The translations under genes and the position numbers were made by a program. A stretch of DNA of 64,000 nucleotides from Beaufortia kweichowensis. Its lineage: Eukaryota > Chordata > Actinopteri > Cypriniformes > Gastromyzontidae. The DNA lies in contig CM032802.1 in assembly GCA_019155185.1 (NCBI GenBank), forward strand, positions 13,683,638-13,747,637, given 5' to 3'. Of the stretch, positions 57,516 through 64,000 are shown piece by piece. A model generated the notes under the pieces. The model had not been told where the DNA came from, made no database searches, and worked only from the letters and a program-made list of their open reading frames with translations. Each line of letters starts with the position of its first letter. The first letter of the stretch is position 1.

Positions 57516-58340
57516 GCGCCATCTTGGCAGCGCCAGAACCCTGGGAGCGCCATCGCGGGCTACGCCAGAACCCTGGGGAGCGGCCATCTTGGCCGTGACA
57601 GAACACGGGGAGCGGCCATCTTGGCAGCGCCAGAACCCTGGGAGCGCCATCGTGGCCACGCCAGAACCCTGGGAGCTGCCATCTTGGCCGTGACAGAACA
57701 CGGGGAACGCCATCTCGGCCGCGTCAGAACCCTGGGAGCGCCATCGTGACCACGCCAGAACCCTGGGAGCGCCATCTTGGCCACGGGAGAACTCTCGGCG
57801 GCACCATCTTGGCTGCGCAGAACTCTCGGCGGCGCCCATCTTAGCCGCTGCAGAACTCTCGGCGGGCGGCCATCTTAGCCGCTGCAGAACTCTCGGCGGC
57901 GGCCATCTTAGCCGCCGGCAGAACTCTCGGCGGCGGCCATCTTAGCCGCTGCAGAACCCTCGGCGGCGCCATCTTAGCCGCAGCAGAACTCGGCGGCGCC
58001 ATCTTGACCAAGCTGGCAGAACTCTCGGGCGGCAGCCATCTTGACCGCTGCAGAACTCACGGCGGCACCATCTTGGCTGGGCAGAACTCCCACAGGCGAC
58101 CACCATCTTGGCTGCGGCAGAACTCTCGGCAGCGCCATCTTAGCCGCAGAACTCTCGGCGGGCGCCCATCTTGACGCTGCAGAACTCTCGGCGGCGGCCA
58201 TCTTAGCCGCTGCAGAACTCTCAGCGGCGGCCATCTTAGCCGCGCGCGGCGCCATCTTAGCCGCTGCAGAACTTCTCAGCGGGCGCATCTTAGCCGCTGC
58301 AGAACTCTCAGCGGCGGCCATCTTAGCCGCAGAACTCAAG
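57515..58340 (-). repeat. Minisatellites, ~33-36-bp units (CCATCTTGGCC / CCATCTTAGCC types)
   Basis: 57,515-57,790 has about eight units around CAGAACCCTGGGAGCGCCAT; 57,790-58,340 has about sixteen units around GCAGAACTCTCGGCGGCGGC. Minus-strand peptides are PRVLAWPRWRSQGS-like and AAAKMAAAESS-like. Units differ by small indels, so the frame is patchy. Confidence 0.85.
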
Positions 58341-58607
58341 GAGAGAGGCCATCTCAACCAGACGGGCGGAGGGGTGGCACCCACAACTGGCCAACACCCA
58401 ATCCATACATGCCTCCAAGCCTCCAGACGGCCCCCATCCGGATAACTTGGCCCATGACGCGTCGTTGAGCCCCCACAGGAACAGACGCCTCTGGTGGTCT
58501 TCGGGAGCCCCGAGGCCATCCCACAGACGGCGGCAGAGGGTGTATGCCTCCACAGACTCCTCCTCCTGACCCCGATAGAGGAATGCCTTTGCGCGTGGGG
58601 CCTCCAT
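58323..58607 (-). CDS. Gag-like N-terminal frame of the Gypsy-like element
   Basis: ATG at 58,607, about 105 bases inside the 5-prime LTR, opens a 94-residue frame: MEAPRAKAFLYRGQEEESVE, AYTLCRRLWDGLGAPEDHQR, LFLWGLNDASWAKLSGWGP. The Trp/Leu-rich helical segments followed by a Cys/His-containing stretch (ASCGCHPSARLVEM) look like the start of a small gag protein. The frame stops where the first minisatellite (33-bp AAESSAAAKMA type) begins, but that repeat is open in a neighbouring frame, so a longer protein is likely in other copies. Confidence 0.5.
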   Translation of the reverse strand: MEAPRAKAFLYRGQEEESVEAYTLCRRLWDGLGAPEDHQRRLFLWGLNDASWAKLSGWGPSGGLEACMDWVLASCGCHPSARLVEMASLLEFCG

Positions 58608-58712
58608 CCTGGTGAGAGAGAGAGGAGAGAGAGGAAACAAAAACAGAAAAACAAAAGACAAAAAGACAAAAAACAGACAATTTCTCACGCCTGTGTTTTG
58701 GGTCGGTCGTAC

Positions 58713-59096
58713 TGTTACGGGTGCTGGGTAGAAGAGACCAGGACTACAGAGAATACTTTTTCCAAGACAGGCTTTTACTTGGTTTTCTTTCAAACAAAGA
58801 GAGTTATCTGACAAATCAGGTAATACAGATTTCCAACGAGCAACGAACCCACGCAACCACAAAACAACAACATGAAACAACAACGACCGACAGAGAATGA
58901 AACAAAAGGCAGACTTTAAATAACACAACCAATGAACACTAAATAATATGAAACAGGTGCAGGTGATAATAAACTAACAAGTGCAAACGAGATTACAAAT
59001 GGTGAACAGGTGGTGAGGTGCAATGCATGGTGGGGAATGGAGTCCGGATGGAGGTGCAGGGTGGAAAACAAAGTCCAGACGGGCAGAATCGTGACA
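58713..59096 (-). repeat. 5-prime LTR of the Gypsy-like element (promoter copy)
   Basis: Minus-strand start TGTCACGATTCTGCCC at 59,096 and end CACCCGTAACA at 58,713. The sequence just inside (GTACGACCGACCC) occupies the primer-binding position, but I cannot match it to a tRNA. Confidence 0.92.
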
Positions 59097-59247
59097 GTAT
59101 CATCCATTAACATAAAATACATTGTACCATTCGTAACACAAACAAAACAAATGAACCAGATTAGCTGGAAGACAGCAAACACTGAGGAACTTGTGTGAGA
59201 TTACATTAAACTGCAAACTTACATTGAGTCAATATTCCAAAACATCC

Positions 59248-59598
59248 TTAGTACAGCTTTAAATGTTCACAATAGTGGCTGTATACATATATATATATAT
59301 ATATACACAGGAGAACTTTGGGGGAAAGCCTTTCTCCATCCATTTTCAAGAGCACTTTTTGAATGAATTCATAGGAGTATTTCAGCTCTTTGGGGTAAGC
59401 CATGTTCAATACATAGATGACTCCCAGCATCATTGCACATGCTTGGGCAACAGATCCAATGTTGTCCAGAATGATTTCTCCTTCAACATAAATGCCAATG
59501 TCATCATGTGCTCCAATTTCTCCACCCTCCTTGTTGATGACATATACGCCCATGGTGGAATTCCGCAGGTCTCTCTGGATGTCATCTCCTTCGATGTC
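59248..59598 (-). pseudogene. Gene D: last exon of a third YP-EFLQ-family gene
   Basis: After an acceptor (AG at 59,600-59,599) the minus strand reads DIEGDDIQRDLRNSTMGVYV, DIGIYVEGEIILDNIGSVAQ and LNMAYPKELKYSYEFIQKVL. The NxxYPKEL-x3-(Y/W)EF(I/L)Q helix matches gene B (NYPKQCAPTWEFLQ) and the SAMD3-like gene (SYPMELGATLEFLQ). The expected end after LSPKVL is replaced by a (TA)n microsatellite (59,280-59,305), giving YIYIYI before the stop at 59,248. Upstream exons were not recognised. Partial or dead; function unknown. Confidence 0.6.
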
Positions 59599-59639
59599 CT
59601 GTAGATTTGTAGAATATAAGAAAAACATGAATTTATGTA

Positions 59640-60240
59640 ATAGATTTTAATGACCTGAAAATTCTAAATTTCTTTATATTTACAATATATAATTACACTG
59701 GTCAGTAAAGCTATTGAAAATATTTTTGTCAGTTAAATAAAGGTTCATGTGAATTAACAAACCACAGATTTTTGTTTTTATGGCATTGTGAAAAATATCC
59801 AAACTTTTCTGCAAATGGAGCAGAGACACAGAAGTCAGAATGGATTGAGAGATGGACTAACACATTGTTGGTTTTGGTCTTTTAATTGAACAATAAGAAA
59901 AATAATGAATAAAGCCTGCCTTATTGTTTCAAGAACCAAACCGATGGTTTAAAATGTTTTAGCCAATTACTGAAAATCTCCAGTCCAGACACAGACAAAT
60001 GTACATCATCCTGTGACAACATCCATGTTGTTTTACTCTGCAGGATTTCATTTCCTCAACATAAAGTTTGTCAGAGTCTGTTAATAATTATTGGATGTCA
60101 GAGTTCTTGAATGCACCAGGGTGTGTTTAGAAAATGGTACCTGCTTTGAAAACTGTGCAGCAAATTGTTGATTTTTATACAAATATTATCAACCTTATGG
60201 TTAAAATTAATTTTCTAGAATTGATGCTTTGGAAAATGGT
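59640..60240. other. Mostly non-coding; short minus-strand frame with a DxxH motif
   Basis: On the minus strand, about 60,055-59,921, a 44-codon frame reads TTWMLSQDDVHLSVSGLEIF, SNWLKHFKPSVW and a stop. DDVHLS..G..F has the Asp-x-x-His spacing seen at the C-terminus of SGNH-type hydrolases carried by some fish retroelements. No upstream GDS block is visible, so this is at most a remnant. Confidence 0.25.
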
Positions 60241-60960
60241 CAGTGGTAATGTTAAAGGAGAACTCCGGTCAATTTTAACATTGAGCTCATTTTTTTGTAA
60301 ATTTAATTAATTTGTTAATTTAATTAAAATTAATTAATTATTTTTTCTGTCTTCATGCCATATCACTAACTCTATTAGTATTTTTCATGTTCCACTTCTA
60401 TACTAAAAGTATTAGTTTGAAATTGGGAGCAATAAATGCAGTGCCAACATAATTGGTCTTTGTGTTTAGAGCAGAAACAAAGTTGAACAACATCAACCTG
60501 CTAGCTAAACCCACATTCTTATCCCTGTCGTCTTCTGCCTACCACTTCAGGTTAACTGGTCTTTCACTGGACTATCGGCTGTGGTCGTACTAGCTGGTCC
60601 TCTCGTGTCATCTGCAAATCTCCTGCTATTTAGTTATGAAACATTTGCATGCTTCTACTACATGTACTTTCAGCCCCACCTTTACGTTTTAAGCTCTGAT
60701 AAGGCGAGTCGGATACCGTCCACGAGGACTGCTACTCATGCCGCTGTGGTGACCAATTTGTTCCCCCCGAACAATTTGTTCCCCCTAGGACCCCGACTGG
60801 TAGCTTGTTCAACTGCCTTATCCAAAAGTTGTTATCCCGATATCTTGTTGCATAGCTAATTCCAGCTGCGTTAGCTGTTGTAGTACCCTCCGTTAGCTTG
60901 TTGTAGCAAGCTAAATAAAAAATAATGTGTTACAATAAAGATTATATAATTATATACCTT
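60241..60960. other. Unclassified interspersed repeat
   Basis: Begins AAAGGAGAACTCCGGTCAAT, a phrase that recurs as a fish repeat start, and has a less AT-rich middle (60,480-60,860). I see no inverted ends or coding. Confidence 0.35.
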
Positions 60961-63330
60961 ACAATTAAAATATCTAACTTAATTTCTGGTTGTTAAGAAA
61001 TTCATCTCTCAAAGGTAAAACTTTATTCAAACAGACATAATTGAATTAGTATGTTTTAAAATATATTTAACAGTTTTTTTACACAGTAGATACATTTGTA
61101 ATTATGATGTTATTATTATTTTATTTATACAACAACAAAAACGTTTATAAATGTTGTATGAAAAGATTTTGACTTTATAAAAGATAAAGAATTCTTATTA
61201 AGCAGCATATTTTGTTTCTCAATCTTTCCTGAAAAAATCCTTAAAAGCTATGTTTCGATTTTGAACTGGGCTATACCTTTTTTATTATTAATATTATTAT
61301 TATTATTAATACCAAAGAGAGGATACAGAATGACAAGCTTTTATATGCCAGTGGTGAGATAAAAGACTATCAGTCTTCAGAGCTTTCCTAATAGAAGTGG
61401 AGGATATCAAATCTGGTTAATCAAATAAATAATCAAATAAATAAAAAAATAAATATTTTTTTAATCAAATAAGGTTAATAAAATAAACATATCAGACTCT
61501 TCTTTTTTATATTGTACAAAACCAAATATTACATGTTTAAGTCTAAGCCACAAACCAGGAAACAGAAGGTGTAAAATAACTTTTTCCAGAGAAGGTTTAC
61601 ATATTTTAAAGTGTCAAAACAAAATAAAACAAGTCCTCAGTTTAAAGATCAGAGAAAGAACAGTTTACATTTATAGCATCAGAGACAAATCTTTTTTCTG
61701 GGGTAACTGCAATGAAAATTTTATGACACACTTCTTTGATTTTGTTTTATATTACATCTTTCTGTGGCAAAGACCAAACTCAAAACAATGCCAGCAACAT
61801 GGCATAAGATATGAAGCAAAACCAGGTCTGGGTATCAACATAAAGAGAAGTGAGAACATAAGTTAAACAAGAAAGGCCGTCAGCCATCAAAGAAGAGAGT
61901 TTTCTTTGTAGAGTATTCTCCACGATAGGTGTAAAATTATGTAAAAATCTACTTTTCTTATCCTTGGCAGTTACAGGGTAAACAACCTTATCCTTTATTG
62001 GGATACTATTGAACTCTATCATCAGCATTTGTAAAGGTCTTTAGCGGCGAGACCAGCACAAGGCAATAGCATCTTTAGCAGGGCACACAGATATAATCAT
62101 TAACATGATTAATTATTGCTGATTAGGAAAGATTATGATGATAAAGAAAACCTGTTATTATGCAAAGAGTTCTGTGAAAAATTTAAACTTCAATGTACTG
62201 TCAATATATACAACAGGATGGTGAGAGCAATAGCAGTTGCTCTGAGATGTGTATATTATTCTATATGTACATACAGTATATGTTGTATGGTAAATACAGT
62301 TAAGAAGTCAAACTCTCTTAATAATGAGCTATAAGATTGTATTTTTTATTTTTAATAAGAAATACACAGATAAATACTTTAATAGTTATAGGCCTCTAAT
62401 AATTACACAAAATTATATAATAAAAGTGAGGTGGAGCCACCCCTTCAATGTTATGATATGTTTGTACAAAGTACAAAAAAATTACATACAAACAAACAAA
62501 AATATTACATATCAAAATGTTCATATGGTTAACCATACAAAGCATGATGTAGGCCTAAAATGTGCTATAGGTCAACAGGTATAGAATATATAATGAAATA
62601 TTTCTTTCAGTATTTATTATTAAAAAATATTATATTAGTTAGCCAACTTAATGCAATGGCACCTCACCCTAATTATGAGACAAAATATGTTAAATGTTTA
62701 AAGGTGAAATTGATATTCTCAAACACAGTTGTTGTAATAGACATATTAATGTTTTTTGTTCGTTAGAAAAAGAGACTATTGCCCATCTGTTCTGTACATG
62801 CATATATACTTTTTCTAACCTGAAGGGGTTACCATTGCAGCGCCTGCGTGCGCGCCGCGGGTTAAAGCACATCGTATCTGCTTCCAAACACATCTAAAAA
62901 ATACACAAATATATTTACACATTTATTCAACGCCATACTATCTTTCTTTTATGCGTTACAAGGGTCTCGGGAGCATTCGGCGCACAGGCATCGCTACGGA
63001 CCCCTATCTTGGGGTCCTACAGGGGGGAACAAATTGGTCAAGCAGATTTACTAAGATATCTGAGCAGCTTTGTCACATGTGTACACTCATTATGCATTCT
63101 ATCAACAAGACGTGTGTATTTGGCTTTTGCTTTTGTTGGCACCCCAGACAGCAAGCCAACATTGAATAAACATTGTTTTTCCATCTGAATCATCATTATG
63201 GTTGATGTTGAAATTTCAATGCAAAATAAATGTTGAATCACCATTACCATATCGATGAAAACCTGATGTTATTAATGTTGATGGCAACAATATTGGAACA
63301 TTGATCTATAGTTATCTTTATGATTGATTA
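60961..63330. other. Long AT-rich non-coding stretch
   Basis: Only short chance open frames. A small GC-rich patch lies at 62,835-62,870 (GCGCCTGCGTGCGCGCCGCG). No repeat ends or genes that I can support. Confidence 0.5.
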
Positions 63331-63500
63331 AGCATTGATATTTGGTTTACCGGGCGATCGCTGAATGTGTTGAAAAGTCATTGATTTATAGTTGACCGGG
63401 AAACGACGCTGTTGTTGAAGAGTCATCGGCATATAGTTGACCGGGAAATATGATTGAAAATCCATCGATTTTTGGTTGACCGGCGGAAACAACGCTAGTA
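63331..63500. repeat. Degenerate ~50-bp tandem repeat (GTTGACCGGG)
   Basis: Four units share TTTGGTT(G/T)ACCGGG or ATAGTTGACCGGGAAA followed by GTTGAA..GTCAT or GAAAATCCATCGAT. Units are spaced about 45-55 bp. Confidence 0.6.
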
Positions 63501-63843
63501 TAGTGCTCTATCTAGCTAGCGCTACCCACAGAATTACACAAAAGACATGGTTTACATTTACTTTATTCAATGCAGAACTGTCTCGAGTTGTAACGTTAAC
63601 TGGAAATGCCGATTAGACGATCTCGTAATAGCCTACAAATCCAAAATATGAATAATCCTCGAGCAGAGCTGCGATGTGCGATACAGTTTTGTAACTCCAT
63701 TGTGTTTGTTTTCATAAATGATAACAGTCATTTTATACTAGTGCTTATGCGATATCACGATTTTTGATGATCTTCTGCGCCTTTTCTGAGCGCGGGGAAG
63801 CGCGCGCACTGTTATACAGCGCCTGACAACCAGGCCTGGCGTC

Positions 63844-64000
63844 AGGGGCGTAGCACCCGTGGGGTTTGTGGGTGTTTTAACACCCACCCTTTTCCCAGTG
63901 AGAGGGTTCAACACCCACACTTTTTCTGCAGTTTTTCCGCAGTTTTGCACAAACGCCTTACAGCAGTCGCTCCTCCGTTTCTCTGGCCGCTCTGTGTCTG
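63844..64000. mobile_element. Transposon end at the window edge
   Basis: CAGGGGCGTAGCACC at 63,844 is a typical hAT/piggyBac-like fish transposon start, followed by GTGTTTTAACACCCACCC and a second copy of AACACCCAC. The element leaves the window, so the other end is not available. Confidence 0.45.

Larger units (their letters stand above)
54428..59096 (-). mobile_element. Young non-autonomous Gypsy-like LTR element packed with coding minisatellites
   Basis: Two LTRs of 383 and 384 bp (54,428-54,810; 58,713-59,096) are almost identical and are flanked by a perfect 5-bp duplication GTATC (54,423-54,427; 59,097-59,101). On the minus strand the LTR reads TGTCACG...GTAACA with a TATTTAAAG box. 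A polypurine tract GGGGAGGGGGAA sits just before the downstream LTR, which fixes the minus orientation. The interior has a short gag-like start (58,607) and no protease, reverse transcriptase, RNase H or integrase. Most of it is made of at least six different GC-rich minisatellites. Near-identical LTRs and an intact duplication mean a recent insertion, so movement must have used enzymes from another element. Confidence 0.93.

Noticed and set aside
57125..58445. Plus-strand Ala/Leu/Pro-rich frames such as AAELSAAAILAAAELS
   Set aside because: Antisense reading of minisatellites; no start context or domain.
53924..59305. A single CACTG element spanning the LTR insertion from 53,924 to beyond 59,101
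   Set aside because: Attractive as a nest, but no complementary right end followed by TA was found after 59,101.

Overview
This window looks like a repeat-dense piece of a teleost fish nuclear genome. It is AT-rich, has no operon-like gene packing, and carries the usual fish transposable elements: Tc1/mariner, PIF/Harbinger, hAT, EnSpm/CACTA-like, a Rex3/RTE-like LINE, BEL/Pao, a Gypsy-like LTR element and L2-type LINE tails. It also holds spliced gene remnants of fish-expanded families (C2H2, SAM, THAP, BEN). An ostariophysan fish is my guess, not something the sequence proves. I see no tRNA, rRNA or CRISPR, and no clearly intact ordinary host gene.

Layout. 1-15,415 is a tandem array of a ~1.75-kb unit (about 8.6 units, open at the left edge). 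A 150-bp LINE tail sits in one unit. The right-hand edge unit is diverged and is split by a 2.5-kb Rex3/RTE-like LINE (15,416-17,948) with a 13-bp target-site duplication. Diverged unit fragments continue to 19,430. 19,430-23,300 holds non-coding DNA, a possible LTR and a hAT MITE. 23,365-29,945 (+) carries a C2H2 exon followed by a broken SAM-domain (SAMD3-like) gene; a Harbinger element splits its SAM exon and a Tc1-like element lies in an intron. 30,948-39,125 (-) has a BEN-domain exon, a degraded BEL/Pao element (31,885-38,084) and possible upstream exons. 39,406-40,871 holds a Harbinger-type MITE and a THAP fragment split by a LINE tail. 42,485-53,921 (-) carries a second fish-family gene (gene B) downstream of a broken EnSpm/Tnp2-like transposase gene (gene C). 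A 4.8-kb autonomous-type Harbinger lies in a gene B intron and itself contains a TA-flanked element that contains a hAT element. 54,428-59,096 (-) is a young LTR element with 383/384-bp LTRs and a perfect 5-bp target duplication; its interior is mostly coding minisatellites. 59,248-59,598 (-) is the last exon of a third fish-family gene. 59,640-64,000 is mainly non-coding, with one tandem repeat and the edge of another transposon.

How the parts relate. The most interesting pattern is that transposase-type sequences (C2H2 exon; Tnp2-like core) lie just upstream of, and on the same strand as, SAMD3-like/YP-EFLQ genes at two separate places. That suggests a two-gene mobile unit now broken up by later insertions. 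Several insertions can be ordered in time because removing them with one target duplicate restores an open reading frame.
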